Source of the DNA: G963665545 sp963665545
Lineage (GTDB): Bacteria > Pseudomonadota > Gammaproteobacteria > Xanthomonadales > SZUA-36
DNA: 64,000 nt
Direction: 5' to 3'
Assembly: GCA_963665545.2 (NCBI GenBank)
Contig: CAXXKZ010000007.1
Location: forward strand, 186,001 to 250,000
Of this stretch, positions 36,370 through 45,819 are shown piece after piece. The position numbers and the translations under genes were made by a program. The notes below the pieces were generated by a model. The model was given only the letters and a program-made list of their open reading frames with translations. It made no database searches and was not told the DNA's origin. Every line of letters starts with the position of its first letter. Positions within the stretch are counted from its first letter, which is position 1.

Positions 36370-37257
36370 ATGAAACCTTCAACCAAAGAAAATTACATCA
36401 GGCGTATCAGCCGAGTCGTTGACTTTCTCAACGCACAGACAGAATCCGCGCCCTCTCTTGAACAACTCGCCAGTGTTGCAGCGATATCGACTTTTCATTT
36501 TCACCGGGTGTATACAGCAGTAACCGGTGAAACACCCTCTGCAACCATGCGACGTCTTCGCATCGCAAAAGCTTGCCTGCTGCTGCGTGAAACTGCCAGG
36601 CCTATAACAGAAATTGCCTTTGACGTGGGCTATGACTCGTCCCAGGCTTTTGCCAAAACACTGCGGGAAATGACGGGATCGACGGCGAGTGAATTGCGTG
36701 CAGACTTGAGCAAATTGGCCCGGGTATTGGACGACCTATCCAGGCCAAGTGGCGGCGACTATCAACCGGATAAAATGTTGGATGTAAAACTGGTATCCAT
36801 TGAGCCGTTCAAAGTCATCGCACATCGCCATGTTGGCCCCCACAGCAACCTGTTCATTGCCTACGGCGAATTGTTCTCCTGGGCAGAAAAATCAGGGAAT
36901 ACCGAGGGATTCAAAGGCATTTATGGCATTCCCATCGATGATCCACGAGAAACCCCTGAACAACAGGCGCGTTTTGACTGCTGTTTTGATCTTGGACCAG
37001 ATACCGCGCCTGCAGGTGACTTTACCCAACAAATGCTCGGTGGAGGTTTGTATGCGGTCACGCGCCACGTGGGTCCCTACGAAGGCCTCGATGAAAAATA
37101 CGACTACCTGTATGGGCCCTGGCTCAGTGCCTCCGGCCATGTCTTGAGGGCGCAGCCCCTTTTTAACCACTACCTGGCCGACCCTGACAGCTCGCCACCG
37201 GAACAGTGGGAGACGGATGTCTATTTACCGGTGGATGAATACGAGCGGGGAGAATAA
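36370..37257 (+). CDS. AraC family regulator with GyrI-like effector domain
   Basis: Two AraC helix-turn-helix motifs at the N-terminus (residues 30-110: SLEQLASVAAISTFHFHRVY and ITEIAFDVGYDSSQAFAKTL) are followed by a GyrI/BmrR-like small-molecule domain (about 140-295: VIAHRHVGPH, RHVGPYEGLDEKYDYLYGPW, DVYLPV). The layout is that of SbmC/Rob-type regulators. Start ATG 36370 gives the normal N-terminus (KENYIRRISRVVDFL). It ends 1 nt before an R2 repeat. Confidence 0.87.
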   Translation: MKPSTKENYIRRISRVVDFLNAQTESAPSLEQLASVAAISTFHFHRVYTAVTGETPSATMRRLRIAKACLLLRETARPITEIAFDVGYDSSQAFAKTLREMTGSTASELRADLSKLARVLDDLSRPSGGDYQPDKMLDVKLVSIEPFKVIAHRHVGPHSNLFIAYGELFSWAEKSGNTEGFKGIYGIPIDDPRETPEQQARFDCCFDLGPDTAPAGDFTQQMLGGGLYAVTRHVGPYEGLDEKYDYLYGPWLSASGHVLRAQPLFNHYLADPDSSPPEQWETDVYLPVDEYERGE

Positions 37258-37313
37258 GGAGTCTCGCTTTGCTCGACTTACCCAACCGGGGCCGGCGGGT
37301 CGCCTGCGGCTCC
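37258..37313. repeat. Dispersed 56-bp intergenic repeat R2, copy b
   Basis: Same sequence and orientation as 32019-32074, starting right at the stop of the AraC gene. Confidence 0.8.
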
Positions 37314-37397
37314 ATTGTTCGTTCCAGCAAATTAGGGGGCTTGCCTCAGGACGGTGTACCCTCTTGGACCCCTGTGTCATTGAAGGACAACTCCGCG

Positions 37398-37910
37398 ATG
37401 AGGACCCATACTATTTTGCTGCTATGCGGCGGCGTCGCTTTCGCGTTCGCTGCAAGCGAGGCCAGGGCCGACAAGCCTGCACAATCCACCGTCGACTACG
37501 AGGTGGCCACGATCGGGACGCGCCAGATCAACCATCCCGATGGTTCGACATTCGTCAAAATGCTGGTTGAGGCGGCCAATCTGGGTGGAACCGAAGTGGA
37601 AATGGCCGAAATCACCTTTCCAGCAAATTCGAGAGGTCAGGGGCACCCGCACGGATCAATTGAGATTTTCTATGTTCTGAGCGGCCAACTGACCCACGTC
37701 GTTAACGGCAAGGGGGCGCGACAAAGCCCCGGCATGGTGGGTATCGTGCGACCCGGCGATATTGTCGAACACATCACGGAATTGGACGAGCCGACCCGAG
37801 CGCTGGTGATCTGGGTGCCGGGCGGCGAAATTGATCGTTCTTTTGGCGCCGCTGAAATGACGCCGATCGCGAAAGTTCCGCTCGAGAATCTTGCACCCGG
37901 CGCTGACTGA
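37398..37910 (+). CDS. Secreted cupin-domain protein
   Basis: 170 residues. Signal peptide (ILLLCGGVAFAFAASEARA) and one cupin barrel: GQGHPHGSIEIFYVLSG carries the metal-binding histidines and Glu of motif 1, and PGDIVEH belongs to motif 2. Start ATG 37398 with AAGGA 11 nt upstream; earlier in-frame codons translate the R2 repeat. Catalytic or binding role unknown. Confidence 0.82.
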   Translation: MRTHTILLLCGGVAFAFAASEARADKPAQSTVDYEVATIGTRQINHPDGSTFVKMLVEAANLGGTEVEMAEITFPANSRGQGHPHGSIEIFYVLSGQLTHVVNGKGARQSPGMVGIVRPGDIVEHITELDEPTRALVIWVPGGEIDRSFGAAEMTPIAKVPLENLAPGAD

Positions 37911-38021
37911 CCAAGGCGTTGGCATGGGCCTGCCCAGTACTGTCGGCACTGACGAAAATCAATGGCTGGGCTAGTATGCGCAACCATGTAACAAAATTGG
38001 ATAAACCTACGTCTAGGACTA

Positions 38022-38287
38022 GTACTCTTTCAAACTGATATTGCCATATTCAGAGTTCAGCAGATGATTCAAGACAAGGCACAGACCGCAGACAATGGCC
38101 ATTCCCTTGTCAAGGGCTGTAACGCCGTATTGAATCATCTGCTGAGCTCCCTGCGGGCGAGCCGGGAAGCGGTCGTTCGCGATGTTGCGCCTCTTGGCAA
38201 GGACTATGGCCATTACCGGCGAGACGCGCCTAGCGCCCAACCACTTCCCAACTCGCTGAACACGGCAATATCAGTTTGAAAGAGTAC
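38022..38287. mobile_element. MITE-like element with 24-bp perfect terminal inverted repeats
   Basis: Ends begin GTACTCTTTCAAACTGATAT and are exact inverted repeats over 24 bp (38022-38045 and 38264-38287). A nested inverted repeat, CAGCAGATGATTCAA against TTGAATCATCTGCTG, lies inside. At 266 bp there is no transposase. No clear target duplication is visible at the flanks. It fills most of the 400-bp gap between the cupin and DUF4097-like genes; the rest of that gap has no gene. Confidence 0.75.
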
Positions 38288-38309
38288 ATACACATAAGGA
38301 TGCCACATT

Positions 38310-38942
38310 ATGAATATTTCAAAAGCTTCAACCTGGTTGGTCTTGCCGGCAACCTTGCTGATTTCCGTTTCAACATTTGCAGACTCTGACAAGCACATCA
38401 GCCATACCGTTGATGCCGCCGAACTCGATTCCGCGCGGTTGGAATTTCCGATTGGACAATTGGAAATCGTCACTTACGACGATGATGAAATTCAGCTGGA
38501 CATTGAAATTGAGGCCGAACGGCATTGGTTTATATTCAGCAAGAAGGATGTTGCTGACGTTGAACTGGAGGTACAAATCGTTGGCTCCAATGTCTACCTC
38601 GGCATTGATAACGACGACGTTGAACAACACTGGATAGTCAAGATTCCAACCAAACTCGCATTGACCATCGAGGTTGGCGTGGGCGAGATCAAGATCGAGG
38701 AATTCTCCAACAACCTCGAAATGGACCTTGGTGTGGGCTCAGTCAGGGTTGAAGTGGCCGGTGCCGACTACGATGTCATTCATGTGGAGTCCGGTATCGG
38801 TGATGCCCAGATTGTCGGGTTTTCTCAAAGCGCAGAAAGCGAGCGAAATTTCATCAGTGCAGATGCCATTTATCACGGCGAAGGGGACCTGGAAATGGAG
38901 ATCGAAGTCGGCGTAGGCGACATACAGGTCAAGAGTACCTGA
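38310..38942 (+). CDS. Secreted DUF4097-like beta-helix protein
   Basis: 210 residues: a signal peptide (STWLVLPATLLISVSTFA), then a strongly beta, acidic domain with repeated turns such as LTIEVGVGEIKIEEFS, MDLGVGSVRVEVAG, VESGIGDAQIVGFS and EIEVGVGDIQVKS. The spacing of about 22-25 residues fits the putative adhesin/DUF4097 right-handed helix. The role is unknown; periplasmic. It follows the MITE by 22 bp, so its promoter may lie in or across the element. Confidence 0.7.
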   Translation: MNISKASTWLVLPATLLISVSTFADSDKHISHTVDAAELDSARLEFPIGQLEIVTYDDDEIQLDIEIEAERHWFIFSKKDVADVELEVQIVGSNVYLGIDNDDVEQHWIVKIPTKLALTIEVGVGEIKIEEFSNNLEMDLGVGSVRVEVAGADYDVIHVESGIGDAQIVGFSQSAESERNFISADAIYHGEGDLEMEIEVGVGDIQVKST

Positions 38943-39060
38943 TAGCCCTGCAATTGAAGGGCGGACGCCAGGCACTTGTCGTCGGGTGACAGGGTCGCTG
39001 AATAAATGGACCATTGACGTGTAACAAGGGTTAGAAGCAATTCAAACCCGGAGACGCGTT

Positions 39061-39873
39061 GTGACCCACCCAAATTCGATTGAAGCCAATTCATCTCAAA
39101 CCGTTGGACAAGAATCGGGCCTGAAGCCAGGCCTGAGACTGGGTCTGGTGCTGTGGTTGGCCGGATTCATCGGCGTTCTCTCATTGCTGCCCCTGCTGCC
39201 TCAGATCGTCGCACAGCTGGCAGACTCGGCACCGCCGGTTTCCATGGCGGTCGTGCGGATGGTCAGCACCCTGCAAACGGGTCTGTTGCTGCTGCTGGCT
39301 GTCTGGCTGGGTGTCAGGTTCGCAGGCAAATGCGGTCTTTCGGCCCCGATTTTCAGCCGTTTGGCCGGGTTGCCACACCCGCCAATCAACTACCGCAGCA
39401 TTGTGTATACAGGTGCGGCCGGGGGCGTCGCAAGTGGCTTGTTTCTGGCAGGCTTCACCCAGGCGTTCCAGCCTTACCTGCCAGCCGACTTCCTGGCCAA
39501 CGCCGAACAATTTCAAATCCCGCTGTATGCCAAGCTGCTGTATGGCGGCATTACCGAAGAAATACTTCTGCGTTGGGGCCTGATGTCCGCCCTGACCTGG
39601 CTGATCGCCAGCGTGACGAACCGCGGCGCAAAGCAGATTTCCGGCTGGGTGTTTATCGCTGCAATCTTTATCACTTCTGTGCTCTTCGGCGCCGGCCATC
39701 TGCCATTGGCCAACGTCCTGGCCGAAACGGTGACGCCGTCCATGATGGTCTACATATTCGTCGCCAACGGCTTTGTCGGCCTCATCGCAGGCTATGCATT
39801 CTGGAAGAAGGGCCTCGAAAGCGCCATCATCATCCACATGGTGGCGCACGTGGTGTGGTTCATCGCGGGCTGA
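39061..39873 (+). CDS. CPBP family intramembrane metalloprotease
   Basis: Polytopic membrane protein of 270 residues with the Abi/CPBP signature: EEILLRW (motif 1, Glu-Glu and Arg), LFGAGHLP (motif 2 His), and HMVAHVVWF (last His). These form the active site of the Rce1-like glutamic/metal intramembrane peptidases. The start is GTG 39061. SelO follows after 31 bp. In bacteria such proteins mature or degrade membrane peptides, including bacteriocin-related ones; no peptide gene is visible beside it. Confidence 0.87.
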   Translation: MTHPNSIEANSSQTVGQESGLKPGLRLGLVLWLAGFIGVLSLLPLLPQIVAQLADSAPPVSMAVVRMVSTLQTGLLLLLAVWLGVRFAGKCGLSAPIFSRLAGLPHPPINYRSIVYTGAAGGVASGLFLAGFTQAFQPYLPADFLANAEQFQIPLYAKLLYGGITEEILLRWGLMSALTWLIASVTNRGAKQISGWVFIAAIFITSVLFGAGHLPLANVLAETVTPSMMVYIFVANGFVGLIAGYAFWKKGLESAIIIHMVAHVVWFIAG

Positions 39874-39904
39874 AAACAAGACTGCGGCCAGGCCATATAG
39901 GATA

Positions 39905-41422
39905 ATGTGGCCAATGGAATCGGACACCCGCCAACACGACCCCGAAGTCTCTGTGCATTTCGATAACAGCTACGCGCGCCTGCCCGACCGGTTTTACACA
40001 CGCCTGCCGCCCGAGCCCGTCGCCACACCCGGACTGATCCGGGTCAACCATGCGTTGGCGCGACATCTGGGTATCGACCCACACTGGCTGGAATCTGACG
40101 CCGGCTTGGCGGTCATCGCTGGCAACGAGATTCCCCACGGCGCCGAGCCACTGGCGACGGTCTATGCCGGTCATCAGTTCGGTGGCTGGAGCCCACAGCT
40201 GGGGGATGGCCGGGCCATATTGCTGGGCGAAGTCATTGCCGCAGACGGCGGCCGCTACGACATCCAACTCAAGGGTTCGGGGCGCACACCCTACTCACGC
40301 GGCGGCGATGGCCGCGCCCCGCTGGGCCCGGTATTGCGCGAGTATATTATCAGCGAAGCCATGGCGGTCCTGGGTGTGCCGACCACGCGGGCGCTGGCCG
40401 CGGTCAGCACTGGCGAGGAGGTTTATCGCGACGCACCATTGCCGGGCGCAGTTCTGGCGCGGGTGGCACGCAGCCATATTCGTATCGGCACGATGCAGTA
40501 TTTTGCCGCCCGCCAGGACACCGAGGCATTGAAGATTCTGGTGGACCAGGTCATCGAGCGCCACTACCCACACGCGGCCGAAACCGATAATCCGCCGCTG
40601 GCAATGTTCAAGAGCGTGGTCGCCGCGCAGGCCGGCCTGATGGCCCAATGGCAGGGCCTAGGCTTCATTCACGGCGTGATGAATACCGACAATATGTTGT
40701 TGTCGGGGGAGACCATCGACTACGGCCCCTGCGCTTTCATGGACAATTTTGATCCTGCAGCAGTTTTCAGCTCAATTGATCACGGGGGTCGCTACGCGTA
40801 CGGCAATCAGCCGTCTATTGCGCACTGGAATCTGAGTGTCCTGGCCGGCACCCTGCTGTCCTTGTTGGATCAAGACCAAGAAAAGGCCCGGGCACTGGCC
40901 GTGGCCGCACTCGAGGCTTTTCCCGCCCAGTTTCAGGCCGCCTATCGGGCACGCATGAAAGAAAAACTGGGGCTGCAGGCGGGCGCAACCGACGACCAGA
41001 CTCTGGTGCAGGACCTGCTCACGCTGATGGCGGATGAAAAGACCGACTTTACGCTGACTTTTCGTCGTCTGTCCGACCTCGCAGGTCCACAGGACGACGC
41101 GGCTTCCGGCGTCGGCAGCATCATTGAACTGCCCGCAACATTCGCCCCCTGGCTGCAGCGTTGGCGCCAAGGCCTCGCCGCTGACCCGCAGGACGACACC
41201 GCCCGCCAGAGCGGCATGCACGCCGTCAACCCGGCATTTATTCCCCGCAACCATTTGGTGGAAGAAGCGATCGAGGCTGCCGTCAAGGAACAAAACCTCG
41301 AGCCCTTCCACAGATTGGTCGATGTCCTCGCAAATCCCTTCGATTTCGACCCCGCACAAAGTCGTTTCGCCCTGCCGCCACGCCCCGACCAGGTTGTCAG
41401 CCAGACTTTTTGCGGCACCTGA
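39905..41422 (+). CDS. selO: Protein adenylyltransferase SelO (YdiU)
   Basis: Pseudokinase that transfers AMP from ATP to target proteins and helps in redox stress. Typical blocks are ATVYAGHQFGGWSPQLGDGRA, DIQLKGSGRTPYSRGGDGR, HGVMNTDNMLLSG and DYGPCAFMDNFDP. The C-terminal FCGT places a cysteine at the third position from the end, where eukaryotic SelO has selenocysteine. Start ATG 39905 follows ATAGGAT by 6 nt; upstream in-frame codons are antisense to nothing useful and overlap the CPBP gene. 505 residues, normal. Confidence 0.93.
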   Translation: MWPMESDTRQHDPEVSVHFDNSYARLPDRFYTRLPPEPVATPGLIRVNHALARHLGIDPHWLESDAGLAVIAGNEIPHGAEPLATVYAGHQFGGWSPQLGDGRAILLGEVIAADGGRYDIQLKGSGRTPYSRGGDGRAPLGPVLREYIISEAMAVLGVPTTRALAAVSTGEEVYRDAPLPGAVLARVARSHIRIGTMQYFAARQDTEALKILVDQVIERHYPHAAETDNPPLAMFKSVVAAQAGLMAQWQGLGFIHGVMNTDNMLLSGETIDYGPCAFMDNFDPAAVFSSIDHGGRYAYGNQPSIAHWNLSVLAGTLLSLLDQDQEKARALAVAALEAFPAQFQAAYRARMKEKLGLQAGATDDQTLVQDLLTLMADEKTDFTLTFRRLSDLAGPQDDAASGVGSIIELPATFAPWLQRWRQGLAADPQDDTARQSGMHAVNPAFIPRNHLVEEAIEAAVKEQNLEPFHRLVDVLANPFDFDPAQSRFALPPRPDQVVSQTFCGT

Positions 41423-41475
41423 AGTTTGAGATTTGAAACCTGGTCTTTAATGATTGGGGCGCGGGACAAACCCAA

Positions 41476-42612
41476 ATGATGGATCTGGCCATACCACTAA
41501 GAGAGTTGGTCAATGTCGTTGCCCTGGCGCAAGCTTTAATCTTCGCCGGCATTTTGCTGGCCGGTAGATTTCGTGCTGTGCTGGCGAACCGGATTCTGAT
41601 TTTTGCATTTATCATTATCGCCACGGTCAAGCTTGATCAGCTCTACCAGCTCTCGGGTGGACTGCAATTGTGGCCTTCGTTTAGCTTCATATTCACCCCG
41701 ATTCAATGGTTACTGACACCGTCGCTGTATTTCTTCGTGTTGGTAAAAATCAGCAGCAACTTCGGCTTCAAGCGCGCAGATCTTTGGCATCTGGTTCTGG
41801 CGGCTGCCGCGCTGATCTATTGGTCAACGCAATATTTCAGTTTACCGGTGGAAGAAAAGTTAGCCTTTCTTCAGTCGGGAGTTTTGGGCGAGCCGTTTAA
41901 TGCATTGGTCATTCCGTTGGCGTCTGATCTCATCCAACTCGCCTATCTGGTGGCGGCGCAGCGCAAGTTGGCTGCCTACGGGCTGACCCTGCGTAACTGG
42001 TTCTCGCAGGTCGACGACAGGGATATTCTGTGGACCAGGCGGGTGCTGGCCATCTGGGTGATCGCGTTTGCCGGGCACTCGGCGTATACGCTGTCTCTGC
42101 GCATCTTTGAGTACTATGAATTCGCCCGGATTGTCCTCGACCTAATGAATATTACCCACCTGTTGCTCATCAACGCCCTGATGATTCTTGGCGTTGTCAG
42201 TCACTTTGAGCCCCTGTCACCCTACGCCGTCGCTTCCCGCAAGCAAAAATACGCCAGCTCCGGCCAAACCGCTGAGCAGCGCCGGGAACTGTATCTCCGG
42301 GTCCAGCAGGAAATGGCCAAGAATTCGCTTTACCTGCAAATGGATCTCAATCTTGGCCAGTTGGCTGTGTCGATGGCGGCCACATCGCGCGATCTATCCG
42401 AAGCAATTAATGGTGAAGGTGGCGTCTCGTTCTACGACTTCGTCAGCCGTTACCGGGTCGCAGCCGCAGAGCGCTTATTGGTCGAACAACCGGAAACACA
42501 AATTTTAAATGTTGCATTTCAATCTGGATTCAATTCGAAATCAACCTTCAACAAGGTCTTCAAAACCACCACCGGCCAGACACCTTCTGAGTTCAGGAAA
42601 AGCAATATGTGA
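41476..42612 (+). CDS. Membrane-bound AraC family regulator
   Basis: 378 residues. Residues 1-245 form about seven hydrophobic helices (for example LILIFAFIIIATVK-type segments and LWHLVLAAAALIYW), followed by an AraC DNA-binding domain at the C-terminus (QLAVSMAATSRDLSEAIN and ILNVAFQSGFNSKSTFNKVF, then TGQTPSEFR). This build senses a signal at the membrane and acts directly on DNA. Start ATG 41476 (or 41479). Possibly regulates the M23 peptidase gene downstream (inference). Confidence 0.86.
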   Translation: MMDLAIPLRELVNVVALAQALIFAGILLAGRFRAVLANRILIFAFIIIATVKLDQLYQLSGGLQLWPSFSFIFTPIQWLLTPSLYFFVLVKISSNFGFKRADLWHLVLAAAALIYWSTQYFSLPVEEKLAFLQSGVLGEPFNALVIPLASDLIQLAYLVAAQRKLAAYGLTLRNWFSQVDDRDILWTRRVLAIWVIAFAGHSAYTLSLRIFEYYEFARIVLDLMNITHLLLINALMILGVVSHFEPLSPYAVASRKQKYASSGQTAEQRRELYLRVQQEMAKNSLYLQMDLNLGQLAVSMAATSRDLSEAINGEGGVSFYDFVSRYRVAAAERLLVEQPETQILNVAFQSGFNSKSTFNKVFKTTTGQTPSEFRKSNM

Positions 42613-42742
42613 ATCTGAAGGCGCTCCTGGTCAGTGAATGCGTCCGAATCCGCGCACTAAGACGACCACCAGCTCTTCGTCACGTACGCTGCATCGCAGG
42701 CTCGCGCCTACCGCGACCGTAAATGACAATAAGGAAACCCTG

Positions 42743-43921
42743 ATGCGAACAATATTAATACTGGTGGTTTTGATGGCGACCTGCCAGGTGGCGGAAGCCG
42801 CGCAAATCTCACTGTTACCTGGCGGCAAGCTGCAATTGAACGTGACCAATCCGGGAAAAAACTATACCGACGTGGTGCTGCACTCCATTCTGATTACCAC
42901 AGGCGCCGAGGAAGAGTTCAATGTGAGTGGCATGCGGATCGATATCTTGGCCCAAGGCCAGATCGCCCTTTCAAGATTTATACCGCTGGAGCGCCTGGTG
43001 GGTGAAACGCAGGGCGTGGCGCAAATGGTTGAGCAAGGGATGGCTGTTTTTTTAAAGGTCCAGATCCTGTCGCCGCAAGGATTCGAAGGCCTGTTTGGCA
43101 GGCCTCTGGAATTCGCCGGCTCCCCCGCGATGGAACCCAACCAGGTTTTGATGCTTACCCGCCAGCAATTTAGCCTCGATTTCCCGGCCGATGAATTGCG
43201 GGTGACAGTCCATGGCTCAGATGCGGCAGGCGCCGAGGATAGTTTGTCCGCCAGCGCACAAATCGAAATGCGCACATCCCCGATCACCTACACGGCACCG
43301 TTGCATGGCGCGTGGTTGATGGCCTCGCTGCCGTCCATTCAGAGCCATCACAGGCTAAACCCACCCACCGAATTCGCCGTGGACTTTTTCAAGACAGACT
43401 CGACAGGTAACATTCATGCGGGAGACCGCCTGGATGCGACCGGCTATTTTGGCTACGGCGCCGAGGTTCTGGCAGTAGCGGATGGCGAAGTGGTATTCAT
43501 CATCGCAGATGAAGCACAGGACCGCGCGGCATATTTCCCGCAGGCAGGCGAAAGTACCCAACAAGCCAGAGCCCGAATTGGCCGCTACAACATGCGTAGA
43601 CTTATGGCTGATTTTGGCCGGGCTGCAGCCGGCAATATCGTAACCATCCGGCACGAAGTGAACGGCGTGACCGAGTATTCCTCGTACGGACACCTCAAAG
43701 CCGGCAGCGTCAGCGTTGCGCTTGGTGACGAGGTGAAACGAGGCCAGGTCATCGCGGCGGTTGGTGACACCGGCGACAGCGCGGCAGTGCATCTGCATTT
43801 TCAGATCAATGCCGGTGCCAATGCCTTCATGTCCAAAAGCCTGCCGTTCAAATTTTCTGACCTGGATCCAGTGTTGGGAGGCATCGACCCAGGCCGCTTC
43901 GTGCAGAAATCATCGCCTTGA
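42743..43921 (+). CDS. Secreted M23 family (LytM-type) peptidase
   Basis: 392 residues with signal peptide (ILILVVLMATCQVAEAA). The C-terminal M23 domain has the H-x-n-D pair in SHHRLNPPTEFAVDFF and the HLHFQI motif, which together bind zinc; the GDEVKRGQVIAAVGDTG loop is also characteristic. The N-terminal 200 residues form a beta-rich domain of unknown role. M23 enzymes cleave peptidoglycan cross-bridges. Start ATG 42743 follows AAGGAAA by about 7 nt. Confidence 0.88.
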   Translation: MRTILILVVLMATCQVAEAAQISLLPGGKLQLNVTNPGKNYTDVVLHSILITTGAEEEFNVSGMRIDILAQGQIALSRFIPLERLVGETQGVAQMVEQGMAVFLKVQILSPQGFEGLFGRPLEFAGSPAMEPNQVLMLTRQQFSLDFPADELRVTVHGSDAAGAEDSLSASAQIEMRTSPITYTAPLHGAWLMASLPSIQSHHRLNPPTEFAVDFFKTDSTGNIHAGDRLDATGYFGYGAEVLAVADGEVVFIIADEAQDRAAYFPQAGESTQQARARIGRYNMRRLMADFGRAAAGNIVTIRHEVNGVTEYSSYGHLKAGSVSVALGDEVKRGQVIAAVGDTGDSAAVHLHFQINAGANAFMSKSLPFKFSDLDPVLGGIDPGRFVQKSSP

Positions 43922-43959
43922 CGGCCAAATCTGCAGGGCGGACGCTAAAGATCCCTCGG

Positions 43960-44412
43960 TCAGTCTCCAAGCAGGTATCTGGGCCCTGACCCCAATGCTG
44001 CAGCACGATCGCCGGGGTTATACAACGCGCAGCGTTGTAATGACAGGCAGCCGCAACCAATACATCCCGTGAGCTGATCCCGTAAGTTCTGCAACTCAGT
44101 GATTCTCTCGTCCAATTGAATGCGCCACGCCTTGGAGAGTTTTTCCCAATCTCGCTTGGTGGGCGTGCGATGGTCCGGCAGCGACTCCAGCGCCGCCATG
44201 ATCTCCCGTAAACTGAACCCAAGGGTTTGCGCAATTCGTATCAATGAAATGCGTCGTAGCACTGACCGGTGATAGCTGCGATGGTTTCCGGAACTGCGAT
44301 GTGAGCTGATTAATCCCCTGGTTTCGTAAAACCTCAGGCCTGAGGGTGCTACGCCCGCTCGCCGAGCAATTGCGCCGATGGACAGGTATTGGTTTCGCTT
44401 GGCCATAATCAT
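43960..44412 (-). CDS. soxR: Redox-sensing regulator SoxR
   Basis: MerR-family activator with a [2Fe-2S] sensor. The N-terminal helix-turn-helix reads LSIGAIARRAGVAPSGLRFY, and the cluster-binding signature CIGCGCLSLQRC (C-x2-C-x-C-x5-C) is near residues 118-129, followed by YNPGD. Oxidation of the cluster or redox-cycling compounds switch on target promoters. Start is ATG 44412 or 44406; an upstream TTG at 44418 overlaps the IS256 target duplication. An IS256 copy sits only about 10 bp before the start and separates soxR from the promoter region it would normally share with the divergent Rieske gene. Confidence 0.93.
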   Translation of the reverse strand: MIMAKRNQYLSIGAIARRAGVAPSGLRFYETRGLISSHRSSGNHRSYHRSVLRRISLIRIAQTLGFSLREIMAALESLPDHRTPTKRDWEKLSKAWRIQLDERITELQNLRDQLTGCIGCGCLSLQRCALYNPGDRAAALGSGPRYLLGD

Positions 44413-44421
44413 TTTCAATTG

Positions 44422-45806
44422 GAGCTATTGTCAAATCTGGTGTTTAGCCATTTGATTCAAGCGGCGACCTGATCAATCTCTTTTACCTCGATCCCATCTT
44501 TGAATTTCACCCCCGTAATCACCTTGGCCAGGTAATCAAAGCCGCGTAGCCGGCGCCATTTCTTTTCCGCACACTGGCTCAATTTGAACATCATATGCAA
44601 CATGCCATTGCGCGTCAGACAACCTTTGGATCTTTTGGTCCGGTGGCGGATGGTGGCAAAGGTGGATTCAATCGGGTTGCTGGTCCGGATGCTCTGCCAG
44701 TGTTGGGCCGGAAAATCATAAAATGCCAACAGTTCATCCCGATCCTTGAGCAAACAGCTCGTCGCTTTCGGGTATTTCGCCTCAAAGATCTCAATAAACA
44801 AATCAAACGCCTTGTTTGCATCATCCTTGGTTTCCGCCTGCCAGATGGCGTGCAGGGCCTGCTTGGCTTTGGGTTGTGCGGATTTCGGCAAACAATTCAG
44901 TACATTCATGGTCTTGTGCATCCAGCAGCGTTGCTGGCGGCTGGCCGGAAAGATTTCATCCAGCGCCGCCCAAAAACCCATCGCACCATCACCAATCGCC
45001 AGTTGTGGGGCGCTCATGCCGCGCGACTTCAGATTCAGCAACACCTCACGCCAACTCTGAGTCGATTCTCGCACCCCGTCCTCAATCGCCAGAAAATGTT
45101 TTTCGCCGCGTTCATTGACACCAATGATCACCAGCGCGCAGAGCTTGGCATCCTCCGCCCGCAGCCCACTGTAGACACCATCAGCCCAGACATACACCCA
45201 CCGGTCCTGTCCCAGGCGACGCTGGCTCCACGCTCGATATTCCTCCGCCCATACCTGTTTCAGGCGGGATACCGTGCTGGCCGACAGACCCTGTGCCTGC
45301 GGGCCCACCAGTACCCGCAACGCCTCAGCCATCTCACCGCTGGATACCCCTTTGAGGTACAACCACGGAATGGCTGCCTCGAAAGTCGCTGTCTTGCGCA
45401 CATATGGCGGCACCAGCACCGACTGAAAACTCACTGCTTCACCGGTCTTCGAGCGCACCTTGGGAATTCTCACCCGGATCGGTCCCAGGCCGGTCTGCAA
45501 CTCACGTTCTGGCAGGTAACCGTTGCGCACCACACCGGCATGACCTGATTCGGTACGCCAATCCTGATACTTGGCCAGCAGCTCCTGGACTTCACTTTCC
45601 ACCGCTTCGGCGAGCAGCTTCCGGGCGCCTTCTTTGAGCAATTCGGTCAACGGATCGGCACTGATTGCTCGACGTTCCAGTTCAATAACATTATTCTTGT
45701 TCATAGTGGCGTATCTCCTTTGGTTGCTTTGAAGTTTGGTAACAACAAATCAATCAGATACGCCGCTTTTTTTCAACTGCTCAAACACCAGATTCGATCA
45801 TAACTC
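44422..45806 (-). mobile_element. IS256 family insertion sequence (1,385 bp) between soxR and its target
   Basis: Complete copy flanked by the 9-bp duplication TTTCAATTG (44413-44421 and 45807-45815). Nearly identical to 16869-18253. It inserted in the intergenic region between soxR and the Rieske gene. Confidence 0.95.
44457..45704 (-). CDS. IS256 family transposase
   Basis: 415-residue transposase, apparently intact, with the same catalytic blocks as copy C (VWADGVYSG, AIGDGAMGFW, SNPIESTFATIRHR). Reads LRGFDYLAK near the end, as does fragment A. Confidence 0.95.
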   Translation of the reverse strand: MNKNNVIELERRAISADPLTELLKEGARKLLAEAVESEVQELLAKYQDWRTESGHAGVVRNGYLPERELQTGLGPIRVRIPKVRSKTGEAVSFQSVLVPPYVRKTATFEAAIPWLYLKGVSSGEMAEALRVLVGPQAQGLSASTVSRLKQVWAEEYRAWSQRRLGQDRWVYVWADGVYSGLRAEDAKLCALVIIGVNERGEKHFLAIEDGVRESTQSWREVLLNLKSRGMSAPQLAIGDGAMGFWAALDEIFPASRQQRCWMHKTMNVLNCLPKSAQPKAKQALHAIWQAETKDDANKAFDLFIEIFEAKYPKATSCLLKDRDELLAFYDFPAQHWQSIRTSNPIESTFATIRHRTKRSKGCLTRNGMLHMMFKLSQCAEKKWRRLRGFDYLAKVITGVKFKDGIEVKEIDQVAA

Positions 45807-45819
45807 TTTCAATTGGGGA

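Noticed and set aside
38064..38279. Frames inside the 38-kb MITE
   Set aside because: Short, present on both strands because of the inverted repeats, and without protein-like features.
16869..45806. Composite transposon bounded by the two complete IS256 copies
   Set aside because: Each copy has its own different target duplication (CATTGCAT-type and TTTCAATTG), and the 26 kb between them are ordinary chromosomal genes. They are independent insertions.
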